The notes under the pieces: model-generated
What the model saw: the letters and a program-made list of their open reading frames with translations, nothing else
Told to the model about the DNA's origin: nothing
The model's database searches: none
NCBI GenBank assembly: GCA_023079485.1
Contig: CM041084.1
Coordinates: 8,926,609-8,990,608, forward strand
DNA from: Archilochus colubris
Lineage: Eukaryota; Chordata; Aves; Apodiformes; Trochilidae
DNA: 64,000 bases
Reading direction: 5' to 3'
Shown here: positions 38,001 through 50,000 of the stretch, piece by piece
Numbering within the stretch: position 1 is the first letter of the stretch
Layout: each line of letters opens with the position of its first letter
Program-made: the position numbers and the translations under genes

Positions 38001-41000
38001 TCAGAGGACAGCAGTGGTATTGTCACACATGCCTATAACTGTAATATATATATAATAATATAATATATTATTATATGCATATTATATTATATATTATATA
38101 CATATGTATATATATGTATATTATATGTAATAATATAACTGTAATAAATAACATCTTCTTTTGCTTTGAAGATGTGCAGCCCTGGTCTCTAGTGAGTTGT
38201 AGGCTGTAGCAGGCTTGCTTCCTTACAGAGGCAGACCAGAAGCCCCCTCAGAACACCTCTTGGTTTTCTCACTGGCTTTCTGTACTTCTTGCCAGCTTGT
38301 TAAGACATCTTGTAGGTCTCTGTCTGTACTTGCATGACCTGGTAGTATTCTAGCACCTTTACCTCCTTCTTGCAGAATTTATTAGCTTTGGATTTGCTCC
38401 CAGGTTGCATTTCCTGTTAAGACCAGTTTCCATACCACTTGGTAAACAGCTCTTTAGAAGTTGTGGTCAGGGAAAAGCTCAAACTAATCTATTCTTTTTT
38501 TCTGTAAGAATATTAATTTTAAGTCTGCAGTAACTGAGAGAGAAGAGATCAGGTCTGAAGTTCCCTGTTGCACCCTTTTAATTCAAGGGAATTGTTTTAC
38601 CAGGATGGCAAGAAATTATTTAATTTGCAAACCAAACCAAAACAGAATTTGTAATAAAGTTAACTAATACTTGATTAAATGCCACTTCTGCAAAACATAG
38701 CTTGGATTTAAGACTGGGATGGAGTTTTTCCAATATCTTAATATGGCCTGTTCAATTAAAAGAAATTAGCTGCTGCTGCTGCACTTGTTGCCAAGATCTG
38801 GTAGTTCAATTTGCAAATTGCTCCTTGACTCTCGTCCATGCTGTTTAAACTATATACAAATCTGTATACATAAAAGCTTGGCAGAAAAAAAATACTACAG
38901 GTTGCCTGGTGTGTGTTGATACTGATTTTTATACAAGAAAGCTTGAATTCTCCAATCTGCCCATATCTGGCAGAGTGCAGAATTGTCATTGAAGGAATTA
39001 ACTTCCATGTGAACATGTGTTCCACTGTGTGTGGGAATTTATGTTCACACGTTTGATGTCAGTCTCATGAGCAAGATCATGAGAAATATATAAAGAAGTA
39101 TTTTGACTGCACTTGATCTGTCTGCTTCTGGGTCTCTGGCAGAGTGTGATTTAAACCATTTTAAATCTCAGCTGCTATGGTTTTGCTTGTCTTTCTCCTC
39201 CATACAGCAAAAGTAAGTAATTAATTTGAAGCTCTAACAGCTTCCTGAAGTGGCTCAGCTTGTGATTGCAGAAATGTAAAGGGAGAGTTGGGAACCTAAC
39301 AGGAGATAAAACAGAGAGGGTGAGACGTGATCCATTTCATCAGCTTAAAGGCCACACTCCTTCACAACCCACAGATTGCCACAGGAGGGTGACTGAATGC
39401 TACCTAAGTTTGAGGCTATTTTTTAAAGCTGTATTTCAGAGCTAAAGCCTTTGAGAAACTTTGCATCTCACAAAAAATTGAAACTTGTAAAAGTCATGGA
39501 CATCCTGCTGTAGTATGTTGTGTAATTCACGATAGAGAGCATGTTGTATCTACTAAAAAACCTGACTTCTAAAAGGTGGTTTTCAGTGCTTCTGTTTTTG
39601 TTCTTGAGGGAATAATAGTCTTGGGCTTCAGATGATGATACCTAACCTAAGGCAGGAATCTGCTAGTGATAAGTAACCTGCTTCAGAGGCAGTTATCCCA
39701 TATACAGTGAATTCTTAAAGTGGTCAAGGCATACACATCTATGGGAATACTGTAACTCAGGAAGAATTTAATAGGTGAAATGGTTGCATATTCTTTATTG
39801 AAGATTATCAGGCATGTGAGATGTGTGTGAATTTGTGGTGAAGCTCAGCAGTGAAAGACAATCCTCTTTTATATGTTTGGGAATGCTAGGTCTGGAAAGA
39901 TAAAATGCTACTAGGTCTGTGAAAAAGTGAGGGTAAGAACAAAATTAAACATCAGAGTTGTAGGCTGTAGGCTACAACTGTCTGGCAACCTAAATATATC
40001 CTAAATAAGCAAGTCATGATAGAAGTGTTGATGAAAAAGGAAAAAGAGTGTGCCAGATTAGTAATTGCAATGTAGCTTCACAAGACATCTATTAATTGCA
40101 TGTCAGATGGCTGAAAAACCTGTGTATATTTAAAAAAAAACCAAAACCAACTTTTTTTGCTCTGTAATAAAATCAGGTAGAACTTGGCAGATGGGCGAGC
40201 AAGTAAATTGTATCACAGACACAGCACTTACAGTGCTGGTTTCTTTTGGAGCAGCAGACTTACAAGTTATTACCACTTGTTACTAATAATCCTAGAAATC
40301 ATCCCAAATTTTCCTGTTTTAGAATGATTAATTCTGGGAGTTTTTGGCAGAAAGACAATATTTTATGTTAATCTGGTGTGTGTCTGTGTTCAAATGCAAT
40401 GGCAGATGTCTGGAGGTGTATACAAATGAGGGATATTGGAATCAAGCAATGAAAATCTGCTCTACAGATGGTAGAGCAAGTTCCAGTGGAGTCAGACCTA
40501 GTTAGAAAATAGATTTGGGCTATACTAATGCCATCTGACACTTCAGCTTGAAGCAATGAGAAGAATTTTGCTTGACGTTTTTCAGGTTATAATATGAAGT
40601 GTTTTTTTCATTTTAATTGGTTTTAATGCTGCCAAGCATTTGGCAGCCCTGGAAGCTAAATCATATTATTCACAGAACAGGTGCATTGCAAGTTAGTTCC
40701 CCTTCCCTGCCAAAGTGTCTCAGTCCTCTGTCAGACTGGTCAGCTGCTCAGGCAGGAGGCTGTGAAGTCCTTGACCTCACTGCTGAGGCAGTCAGCATCA
40801 GAACTCACTGATACTGACTCTTTTCTTCATGGTTGTTTTGTTGGGTTTTTTTTTAAGGTGTCTTGAATCCCTGACTCTATTCTTTTAGGCTACTATCAAA
40901 CAATAAGGAATTTCAAGTGTTCTCTAGCAGGGAGTTGGCCTACATATTAAATTAGTCACATCACCAAATAAATAGGAATTACATCTTAAAATATTTCCAT

Positions 41001-44000
41001 CTCCCACAGGAAAGTCCCACAGGAGTGAAGGGTGCTGGACATGTCTCTCTAACCAGGCTTATACTAATTCAAAGGCTTTTTTTTCATCCAGCACAATAGC
41101 TGCAGGTGTGAGATAACCCCAGCAGGGTCCCACAGTTCTTGTTTCACTGTTTAACCCCTGCATTGGTACATCACACACTAGCACTTGCTGCAGTACTAGG
41201 GCTATTTTCAAAGGCACAAAACTCCATGACAGAGCCCTCTCCTCTGTTGTTTTTTTCATGGAAAGCTACATAGAGTGGCTACCTTTCTCTCTCCAAAGGG
41301 TAATTACACTTGTGTCATTACCCTTCTGTCTGTTGAGATAGTGCTTTGGCAGCCACTCCTTTAATGCCAGTAATACTGCACCATTTCCATATGGCCATTC
41401 CAGGACACTGAGTAAGCCCATAGTCTTAAGGATTTGAGTCCATTCAGTGTTTTAAAGGCTTCATAAGAACTTTCTAACAAGTATAATTAAATGTGGTGCT
41501 TGAGATTTATTTTTGTAAGTATTACTCTTAGTTTTTGACTGTAGCTTGTAATTGGTGGCAGTTATTTTTATCCTTACTAAATCATTCTCATTGTCTTGTT
41601 AAATTTTAGGCTTGGACTCAAAGATCAGCAGGAGAGAGAAATTGTTCATGTTATCCTTCACTGCTGCTTGCAAGAGAAGACTTATAACCCCTTCTATGCA
41701 TTTTTGGCTGGCAAGTTTTGTGAGTGTGAAAGACGATTTCAGGTGAGTTTAAGATCTGTTTCTACTTTTTTTTAGTGTGATTATTGTGGTTAGGAAGGCA
41801 GTTATTAAATACCTGGAAATGGATGCATGCCTGTTACAATCTTGATCTCTGGGGAAAAATTCTGCAAGTGTAGCTATGCACTCAGTAAGGCATACTCATG
41901 GTCAGATGTGATTAGGAAATAAAATAACTGCTGCAGAAGGTTTGCTGTTACCTGTTTTATGAATTTTAAAAGAACTGAACAGTCTGATCAAGCATCTGTT
42001 AATTAACATAATTAACCATAAGGAGTATGAGGTCAGAAGCTTTGTTATGTCGATACTTGTTTAAATAGTCACTTGATATGTAGGTTTTTTTGGTTTTTTC
42101 TTTTCTTTTGACACCTAGATGACATTTCAGTTTAGTATTTGGGACAAAATCAAGGACTTAGAAAACCTGTCAGCCACTGCCATCTCCAACTTGGTTTCAG
42201 TGTTGGCTCACTTAATAAGGACAAAATCATTGCCACTTTCAGTTCTCAAGGTTGGTGTGTTTTCTTTTCAAAATACTTATGTTTCTTCCTTGCATTTGCT
42301 AGTTCTGTGGAAAACAGTTTCTCTTTTACCTAGCTGGTACTGTAGCTGTTGGTGGTCATAAGCTATGACAAAACTTCTTCTGAAATTACCAAATTAATTG
42401 ATTACAGTAATGCTATCGTTTGGGGAAGAGGGAACCTGTGGTCACCCAGTCTACAGTTCTGTATCAAGAGCAGTTGTGAGATTATTTTCTTTAGAGTATC
42501 CAGAGTTGGAGCTGAGGCCCCTTCATTAACAGGCTTTGTCAGGGGATTTTGCTATGCTTTGCTGATGCTGATTTTATTTTTTTTTAATAGACCAGAAAGA
42601 AATGTACTGAGCACCCGGATTTCAGAATGAGGAGTCCACAGAATTTATTAGAAGAATAATTAATTGAAATGTGTTAAACAGGCAATTATATAGATTGTCC
42701 TAAGTATTTCTGAAGTGTTTTTCTAATTGGGAAATTAGATCCAGTATTATGGTACTAGTAGATGAGTTATTCTTTGGAATTCTCTCTGCTTCCTTTATCT
42801 GTTTGTGAAGGCAGTGTTCTCGGGTAATTCTCTGTGCCAGACCTAAGACTGGGTGTGTATGGGAAGCCACTTGGCATGCTAAAAGCTGTTAATTCAGAAG
42901 ACATTTCAGCTATTTGAAACACTTGAATTAACCTAATTCTCCCTCTCTCTCTCTACCAGGTAATTGAATTCAGTGAACTAGATAAACCCAAAGTCCGTTT
43001 CTTGCGACAAGTATTAAGCACACTATTAGCCAAAATAGATGCTGAAGAAATTAGTGACATTTTTGTGAGGTAAGTGATGACAGAGATCTCCAGGGAACCC
43101 TTGCTGAGAGTAATTAAAAAGATAAGTTTGCTTATTTTGTTTGGAATTACTACACTGTGCCCTTTCCAAAGATCAGCCATCCATCTCTTCAAAATTAAAC
43201 TCCCCTGGATGAGGTGGGGTAAGCATCATTTGTGTGTTGGATACAGCTGTGAGAAGTTTTATACAAAATAAGGCTTTTGGATATTAAAAGTATCATTTTG
43301 GTCACAGAATTTTCATGAGCAGAGCTCTGTAATTACCTTATTTCCTTATTGCTTTACTGCCTGTGTGCAGTGGGATTCACTCTCCCAGCAGTCTTTGCTA
43401 GAAGATATCTTTAGAGTAAGAGAGAAAAATAAATACCAATGTGGTAAAGGTTTGGGGATTATTTAGTTTTCTGAATCAACATTGCAACATTGTCTGGAGA
43501 ATCTGTGTATGGGACAGAGTTGCCTGAAGAGACTGGGAAATCTCCATCCTTGGCAATGCTCAGGACTCAAGTGGATAGAACTCTGAGCAACCCAGTTGGA
43601 TGTTAGTCTGGCTTTAAATAGTAGGTCAGATAAGATGACCTGCTGACATCCTTTCTGATTCAAATTATTCTGTGATTTTGAAGTATTAAATTTGCAATGT
43701 CACCAAGTTAGAAAAAAAATCAGGTGATGATGTGTCAGCTCTTAACACTGCAACACAAGGAAGCTCAAACGTGGTGTTTGCCTTGTTGGTTACTTAATGT
43801 AATTGTGTACATAAAGCAACTTTAAGACTCCAGTTTTATTATTGAAGATCAATTGGATGTTGAGTGTTTGGGCTGTTTGCCAAGCCAATGTTTGCTAGTG
43901 ATTTGAAAGCCTCTTCAGAACAGCTCCTTATAGATTAGAATTTTTTTTCAGTCTCTATCTGAAGTAGATAATGAAAAAATCAAACTTCTGAAACAGTAGG

Positions 44001-44213
44001 AGACTAAATACTGTTTTTGATCTGTATCTTTACAGGGTATCTGACAACCCCAAACTGGGATTGCTACGGGAAGGCTTGAAACTTTTCCTTAACCACTTCT
44101 TACTGAAGAACATACAATCCCAAAAAAGTGCTGAAGAAGCTAGCTTATTAAAAGAAAAAGTTGAACTGGCAACCAAGGCTTTACAAGCAAAAGAATCCAA
44201 ATTGAAGCTATAA
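30016..44213 (+). CDS. NOM1: NOM1, nucleolar protein with MIF4G domain 1 (eleven coding exons, 838 codons)
   Basis: Joined exons: 30016-30933, 31599-31723, 32633-32828, 34638-34961, 35528-35638, 36879-37046, 37671-37792, 41610-41742, 42119-42250, 42960-43069, 44036-44213. All introns are GT-AG and the phases fit at every junction, giving 838 residues (the human protein is about 860). The N-terminal third is Lys/Arg-rich and then acidic (nucleolar-type); a MIF4G fold follows at about residues 340-550, and an MA3 fold at about 625-770. The family (yeast Sgd1) acts in the nucleolus in 18S rRNA maturation, binds eIF4A-type helicases and, in human, brings PP1 to the nucleolus. A [RK]VxF-type match, KVRF, is at residues 754-757; whether it is used cannot be told. 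The ATG has A at -3 and G at +4. The gene is intact, in the CpG-island promoter class and housekeeping in character. Confidence 0.96.
31060..31258 (+). mobile_element. CR1 LINE 3' end in NOM1 intron 1
   Basis: The sequence 'tgtgagggtggtgagacact', 'ggttgcccagaggagttgtg', 'ggggtgtccctgcccatgca' and 'ggggttggaactgggtga', ending 'ggttccaacccaaatgatcc', follows the CR1 3' end. It is a short 5'-truncated insertion in the sense orientation, filling about a third of the 665-bp intron. Confidence 0.93.
31599..31723 (+). CDS. NOM1: NOM1 exon 2
   Basis: Begins DHDQSATKYIPPQVRK after a TATCAAG acceptor and ends LIN plus two bases before GTAATG. The KYIPP motif opens the conserved region leading into the MIF4G domain. 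Confidence 0.93.
32633..32828 (+). CDS. NOM1: NOM1 exon 3 (start of MIF4G)
   Basis: Encodes RLSEPNLASISGQMEELY... to NVGIE, the N-terminal helices of the MIF4G domain. Acceptor CTCAATAG, donor GTAATT; the phase fits both neighbours. Confidence 0.95.
34638..34961 (+). CDS. NOM1: NOM1 exon 4 (MIF4G core)
   Basis: Encodes 108 residues, VGAHFLEAVVKKF ... to FHDQTR, with the conserved LIAHLYNFHVV and LLKNVGFSLRKDD segments of the MIF4G domain. The donor GTATGTGTGTG runs straight into a GT dinucleotide array. Confidence 0.95.
34962..35021 (+). repeat. (GT)n microsatellite at NOM1 intron 4 donor
   Basis: After GTATG the sequence is pure TG for about 56 bases, beginning inside the 5' splice site itself. 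Confidence 0.95.
35528..35638 (+). CDS. NOM1: NOM1 exon 5
   Basis: Encodes VRFMLETMLALRNNDMRKIP... to LQRTL, 37 codons, phase 0 on both sides. It closes the MIF4G region. Confidence 0.95.
36879..37046 (+). CDS. NOM1: NOM1 exon 6
   Basis: Encodes 56 residues including the family-specific GRWWIVGSSWSGAPM segment in the linker between the MIF4G and MA3 domains. Acceptor TTCAAG, donor GTAAAT. Confidence 0.94.
37671..37792 (+). CDS. NOM1: NOM1 exon 7 (start of MA3)
   Basis: Encodes VSSRIMELARKQRMNTDIRR then SIFCVLMMSEDF, the first helices of the MA3 domain. Ends two bases into a Lys codon before GTAAGT. Confidence 0.95.
37793..41609 (+). other. NOM1: NOM1 intron 7
   Basis: The largest intron of the gene (3.8 kb). 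It holds an AT-palindromic repeat (38044-38145) and no recognised exon or mobile element. Open frames here are short and without family signatures. Confidence 0.75.
38044..38145 (+). repeat. AT-rich palindromic repeat
   Basis: Nearly pure A/T with alternating TATATA, ATAATATA and the self-complementary TATATACATATGTATATA. It can extrude cruciforms. The word 'ataactgtaata' flanks it on both sides (near 38036 and 38134). Confidence 0.85.
41610..41742 (+). CDS. NOM1: NOM1 exon 8 (MA3)
   Basis: Completes Lys and continues LGLKDQQEREIVHVILHCC through FYAFLAGKFCECERRFQ; donor GTGAGT. Typical MA3 helix pairs. Confidence 0.95.
42119..42250 (+). CDS. NOM1: NOM1 exon 9
   Basis: Encodes MTFQFSIWDKIKDLENL... 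to SVLK, 44 codons. The donor is G|GTTGGT, weaker than the others. Confidence 0.94.
42960..43069 (+). CDS. NOM1: NOM1 exon 10
   Basis: Encodes VIEFSELDKPKVRFLRQVL... to DIFV plus two bases; the acceptor is preceded by a (CT)n pyrimidine tract, the donor is GTAAGT. Contains KVRF, a [RK]VxF-type match. Confidence 0.94.
43497..43682 (+). mobile_element. Diverged CR1 LINE 3' fragment in NOM1 intron 10
   Basis: 'cagagttgcctgaagagact', 'aaatctccatccttggcaat', 'gagcaacccagttggatgtt' and 'gacctgctgacatcctttct', ending 'ttattctgtgatttt', follow the order of the CR1 3' end. An old copy in sense orientation. Confidence 0.85.
44036..44213 (+). CDS. NOM1: NOM1 exon 11 with stop codon
   Basis: Completes Arg, then VSDNPKLGLLREGLKLFLNH and FLLKN, ending ESKLKL and TAA at 44211-44213. 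The length agrees with the C-terminus of vertebrate NOM1. Confidence 0.95.
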
Positions 44214-45040
44214 TTCTGTCTTTCAGACCCAAATAATTGACAATGGGGAGAGCATATAAGGATCCATTTTTTGAAGTAAACAGTTACTTTGCTCTACACA
44301 CTAGTTAGAGGTTAATTGAAGGTGATGCTGGGCCTTTCTGAAGAAAAGCAGAGTATTTTTGTCTCATCCCTTTTTAGTAGGGGTGATTGCTGTTGGTGGT
44401 TGGTATCTGCAGAAGATACTGTTTTTATTTTGTGATACTCCCACTCAGCAGAGCATTCTGCATTGCCTATTCTAACCTTTAATTTAAAATAATTGCAGAA
44501 TACTGACCACTGTGTTCAAGAAGCAGCCTAAACCAAGGGCTTTTAGTAACTAGATGTTATACTTGCCTGAAGAAACAGGCCACTAGGTGTCATAAGTACT
44601 GGGGAGTCAGCTTTAAAAGAAATCAACTTTTTTCTTAAAGTGTTGCAGTTTCTTACTAATTCTGTGAATTGTTTACCTGACTGTGGGTCAGGAAAAGATC
44701 TTCAGTTGTATTTAAAGCTGTAGTAAAACAGCCTGAAGATCTGACTTTGCCCAAATACATTGGGTTTAGAAATCATCGAGCATAGCTTTATTGCTCTTTT
44801 AGCAGCTTTAAAATTAGAGTTGCTTGATCACTTGTGTTAATCAGATTTTTTTTTTAGACAGAAAGGATAGTATGAATTTTTTAATAAGAAAATACCTTCC
44901 TTAAGAGTTTCCTTGCATTTTCCATTCAGATGTCTAAAAAAAAAATCATATATTTCTTTCTGTAACACTGGGTGTTAATGGTTTCTTTCTTTTGTCACCT
45001 TACAACTACACATTAAAATGCAATTTTTCTAAAGGTGTTG
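44214..45040 (+). other. NOM1: NOM1 3' UTR with likely poly(A) signal
   Basis: The sequence after the stop is AT-rich and without frame. The first convincing poly(A) signal is ATTAAA at 45012-45017, followed within 30 bp by a GT-rich stretch (ggtgttgctgtttatgtt). A canonical AATAAA further on (46096-46101) could serve a longer form. Confidence 0.55.
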
Positions 45041-45799
45041 CTGTTTATGTTAGTTTCACTCTAGGTGGCTTTCCAGGAAGGGAATGCCCTTAAATTGGGA
45101 GCAGGGAGGGAAGCACTTTCTCCTATGCAGTGTGCACTGCATCTGAACAATCTACCTGTGACAGAGCTGCCAGCCCTGTGTCTGTAACCAGGCTTGTCAT
45201 AAGGACGTCAATAGTCTGCTCACTGATTGCATTTGATACCAGCTGATCTATTCTGCTGCTTTGAACTTGTCCCTGTTGGGAAACTTTGCTCCCAGTAGTC
45301 ATCCTGCAGAAGATTTTCCATTTTGCAGCAAGAGAGGAGGACAAGAATTTTTAATTTTTTTTTTAATCAAAGAGTTGAATGTAGGATACTCCTATTGCTC
45401 AGTTGGATGTGTAATGTTCTCAGGTGGGAGGAGTGCTTCACCCAGCAGCCAGGGTGCTGGTTTTCTCACCTTTCCACTTCTGGAGATGCCCAAGTGTCCT
45501 GGGAGCAGAGAGACCCCATTTCAAAGTCCCAAGTGATGCTACCATGGTAACAACTACCACAGAAGAAATTAGTGTCAAAAGAAGAGAGGTAGATGCTTTC
45601 TTTAACCTGTTTCATACCACTGTCGGTTTTTAAGAATACAAAACTGACCATTACCCCTCAGTTGTATCTTGCATGCAACAGGTGGAAGAGGGGGGGAAAA
45701 ATGTAGTAAAAATATTTCTAAACTTAATAGCAGTTAACAAAAATGTGAGCAGCAGAAGAATTAACACTGTGTGACACAGCTTCAGAGATTACACATTCC

Positions 45800-45882
45800 C
45801 CATATGCAGGGGGTTGGAACTAGGTGATCTTTAAGGTCCTTTTCAACCCTTGGCCATATTATGATTCTCTGTTAACAGCATC
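45800..45882 (+). mobile_element. CR1 LINE 3'-end fragment
   Basis: 'atgcagggggttggaactag' continuing 'gtgatctttaaggtcctttt', then 'caaccc' and 'tatgattctctg', is the extreme 3' end of CR1. Confidence 0.9.
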
Positions 45883-46934
45883 CATACAACCAACCAGGCC
45901 AAACCTTGTATTTTAGAGACTGAACTTCGGAGGAAATCTCTTGTGAGCCCCTAGAAACTGGCTGCTGGGGAGTGCTTGGGACTTCTGTGAGTAAAGATTG
46001 CTCTCCCTTGACTGCAGCAGCCACCTAATTAATTACCTTTTTTGCAGCAGTTCAGGAAGACCCAGCATTTCAATGAGTTTGCAGTTTAATACAGAAATAA
46101 AAACATTGCTGTAGGTGGGAGGTTGAGACAACTTTGCTCTTCAAGATACATCTTGAAACACCTTTCTTAAAATTAAATGTGACAAGCAGAGGGCTCCTTG
46201 TTTGAATGTTTTGCTTGGTGATAAGAACTGAGCACCCTTTGCTGCCCATGGAAAGATTGCCTCATGTTTTATGGGGCTGAGCCTTGTCACTTGCTGCAGC
46301 TGCCTGAGGCAGTGTGATGCAGGTGTTGCCATGCAATTACAGGAGATGGTTTCAACCTTACAGTCTAAAATTATAATAGTTTTGTTAAAAAAAAAAAAAT
46401 TAAAACTTGTATTAGTTATTACTTATCCCAACCAGCTGGTATCTTTTGATCAAACTTGCAATTGTTAGAGCCATTGTTCTGTTTCTGAAGAAAACAGATT
46501 TTGCCTGCCTGGAGCTTTTACATTTGTCACATTTATGTATAAATATAAATTCTTCTGAAAAACTTCATTTTCAAGAAAATCAGTCAAATGCACTGCCAGT
46601 CCCTAGTGCTGTTGTCATGGTACAGGGACATTGGCTGTGAGTGATTCTGCATAAGTCCCATCCTCTGTGTGATTCAGTGATTTGATGATTCTGGGATAAA
46701 TATTAATTCTTTAATCCTGAATCTTGCCATGTTTGACAATTTTTTCCACAGTCCTACTGGCCAAGCTGCCAAAGCCTGACAGAGGTGGAAGGTCTGTCAG
46801 CATGCTGTGCATCTGCAAGCTGTGGGTTCTTCGTCCCAGTCACGTTCCAAAGGCACAAAGCACATGTGAAAAGGAAAGCTGGCGTAGCTTTTTGTTTATT
46901 ATTTATTATAATTTTGTATTTATTTTTAAGTATA

Positions 46935-47012
46935 CATTTACTTATATGTGTATGTTTCTACATATGTGTATGTTTTCTAGATGTGTGTATGTTTCTATAT
47001 ATATATATATTA
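46935..47012 (+). repeat. TATG-type tandem repeat with (TA)n end
   Basis: Three imperfect copies of a unit near 22 bp (ATGTGTATGTTTCTA-like) are followed by TATATATATATATAT. Simple repeat. Confidence 0.8.
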
Positions 47013-50000
47013 AAAGTTTTTAACCCTGGAGAAAAAACTTGTCACCAGCAGAGCCCACCCTGCCAAAGTGTCTCCTGGTTGCTGGTACTATAAAGTCTCT
47101 GTAAAAGCACTGAGTCCAAATGCTGGCAAATTGGCTTCCTTCAAATCTGCACACCAAACACTGGCTGCCAGAAGAGGCTGCTGAAGAAGACACACCAGGC
47201 TTGGACATATTTTGTGTTGTCTGCTGTGTAAGAAATGTTTGGTAACACATAGAAAATACACGTTGATTTCTTCCTATAATTAGTCTATTAGCTGAAGCCA
47301 AACCTCTGTGAGGAAAGTTCCTTGGTTGTTCCAGTAAGAGTTGCTACTTAAAATGCCAAAAATCCTCTGTGAAGGAGGCTTGGGGAGGTTGCTACTTCAT
47401 GAGCAGAAAAGGGCTATGAATTGGTGAAAATGCACTATGCTGGAAAACAGCTAAGTAATCCTTACACCTGACAAGCTAGTGGAAAATCTGCTTTAGGTAC
47501 ATTTAACTAAAAGTGGGATGTTTGATTTTTTTAGCTACATAGCAGAAGATTTCAATTCCCCCTTCAAACAGCACAAGCCACTCGTAGCTATTATCATGGT
47601 TTTGATTTTTGTTTTTTCTCAAGCCGGACAGGGATGTTTTAAACTTTCTCTGTTTTCTGTATCAAAATGAACAGGGCAGTAAAGTCTGGTTTTTAGCTTT
47701 GGCCAGAGTGTTACACTGATAAATCATTAGGCAGGTCCTTTTGGCAGGGTTTTAACTCTGCACCTGAATGGGCCAAGTATCTGCAGGGCTTTTTTAACTT
47801 GAAATGCTTCCATTGTCCCACACACCAGGGATGAGGGGTTGCTGTCAGTCCTGCTCTGAAAGCAGAGACACAAGCAGGGCTGCCCTGCCAGGGAAGGTGT
47901 GCAACCCAATCCTGTACTTACAGCACATCTGGGATCATTTCATTCACATTGTTCTAGGGGTGAACTTTGCATGTGGAAAGTTACAGCCCAGGAGCAGCAT
48001 GGTGCCAAATGTGCTCGACAGTGCTTTTAGCTTAATAAATATGCAAGGGGCAATTCTAAGGTTCAGATTTTTGTGGCATTTAGTGTAATAGCAGCTTAGT
48101 GCCCAGATATGTCCCCAGTGTACAAGAATCATTATGTGAGGGGTTTTTTCCTCCAGTAGATGAAGCACTTTTGTTTTCAGGAGACAATTTGATGAGCAGT
48201 AGGGTTGCCTCTCCAAAGTTAGGTTTTACTCAAGACTTTCTGGGTTGGACTGAAGTCAGGAAATTGTAGGTAGAGATAAGATTCTTTTACCATATGCCTC
48301 TTTTCATGATTTCATCTCCTGGAAAAGCTTTTCTTTACCCTCCAGTAAAGCTGAGTTTACTGTGAGGCTGCAGGCAGGGACATCACAGCTGTCCTTACCA
48401 AACAGTTGTGCTCTCCTCAAATTCTGGGTGACCTGCAGCCTTGCTTTAAAATTAATTGCAGTAGCCTTCCACTAATTGAAATGCAACCACAATTCAGAGT
48501 CGGATATCATGTGGTTTCCCTAATAATGCTTTAAGGAAATGAAATTAGCATTTATCAAGAATAAGTTTAGAAGAGCCAGCTGGCACCAAATTAAATTTCT
48601 TAAAATTTGTGTCCTAGGACAAAACAGTTCACACACTAAAACTAGTTCACTTTGTGCAAATGGAGGACTTCCAATACATTAAAAAATTGCTAAGTAATGT
48701 AACTAGAATGAGAGGTATACAATAAGATGACAAGTAGAGGCCTTTTTTGAAAAGCCTTTTTTAGAAGTCTTTTTAAAGTCTTTTGTCAGTAACAGTGAAA
48801 TGCTTGTTTCATTTTCAAACGTGAAAGATTTCCAAGCATGACACATTCTTCATTAAACACCATTATGGATCTTTTACTGTTCAGGTGGTAAGAATATCTT
48901 CAGATCCCCCCTGGGTGTGTTGGCACACACAGCCCTGGCATGAAATAACATTGTTAGGAAGCAGTGAAGCCCTCTGTGGAAGCAGCCTTTGGTTACAGTC
49001 AAAGGATGGAGCAATGCATTTTTCTAGTATGGAGACAGTAAGTCAAGGCATGCTCAGTGTCACCTTGGGGAAAAATAAGACATCTTGATTGCATTTTCTA
49101 GGCTTGCATCTTATTCCCAAAATCATCTCTCCTCAGCCAAAGCTGAAGATTCTGGATGGATTGGTTTTTTCCTTGCTTTGTAGTTCAATTCACCCTTTTA
49201 AATATTGATCTAAATATTGTTTATTTTCCACATTCCCTAACTAAATGGTTCATATGAAAATGAAACTAAACCTGTTGGTCTCTTGATGGAGCCAAGGAGC
49301 CCTCAGATACTGTGCAGCAGAGATTAGGAAGCAGTGCAGAAAGGCAGGGATAACAATTACAAATCACCAGCCTTTCCTATGATAGTAAAAGCTCTCAAGA
49401 GAGGCTCTGGGCAGCTCTTCACCAGGGTTTCAGAGCTTGAGCATCAGGCAATGGGGTGGCTTAGAAGCTGCTGTGGGTTTTGAATTGGTTTGTTTTTCTT
49501 ATCTGTGGTCTAAGGGCAATGTGAGGATCAGATCCAGAGAGACATTAGACCCATCGATATTTCTTGGGCTGTCCTATTCTTCTGAATACACCAGGTCTGG
49601 GAGTTTAAAGGAGCCTTCAGACTGCTGAGGGGTGGAGAAACAAATCTTTATTCTTGGCCAGGTTTTTGACACCCTCAGGGATGCTGAGTAGCACTTCCCC
49701 TGAAATGGCCTCCTCCAGGGATGAGCCAGGGCTACCCAGAGGCTGACGTGGAGGCAGAAGATTAACAGGTTTTGCAGATGAGGCCTTTAAGCTTTTTCTA
49801 CATTATCCCAGATTCCTCTGCTGCTAAAATCCACCCTCAAATGTAACCTCTAGATGTGTTTATCAATCCTAAAGATGAAGATATAGAAGAATAAAGGAGT
49901 GACAGTTTCAGGTATCTTTCTATCCTTAGCTGATTCAAGAGTTATCTTCCTCCCATCCCCAGAGCAAAGAGCACCCATGAGGGCTTGCAGTAACCAGAGA

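Larger units (their letters stand above)
41743..44035 (+). other. NOM1: NOM1 introns 8-10
   Basis: Introns of 376 (41743-42118), 709 (42251-42959) and 966 bp (43070-44035). The last holds a diverged CR1 fragment; nothing else was recognised. Confidence 0.75.
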
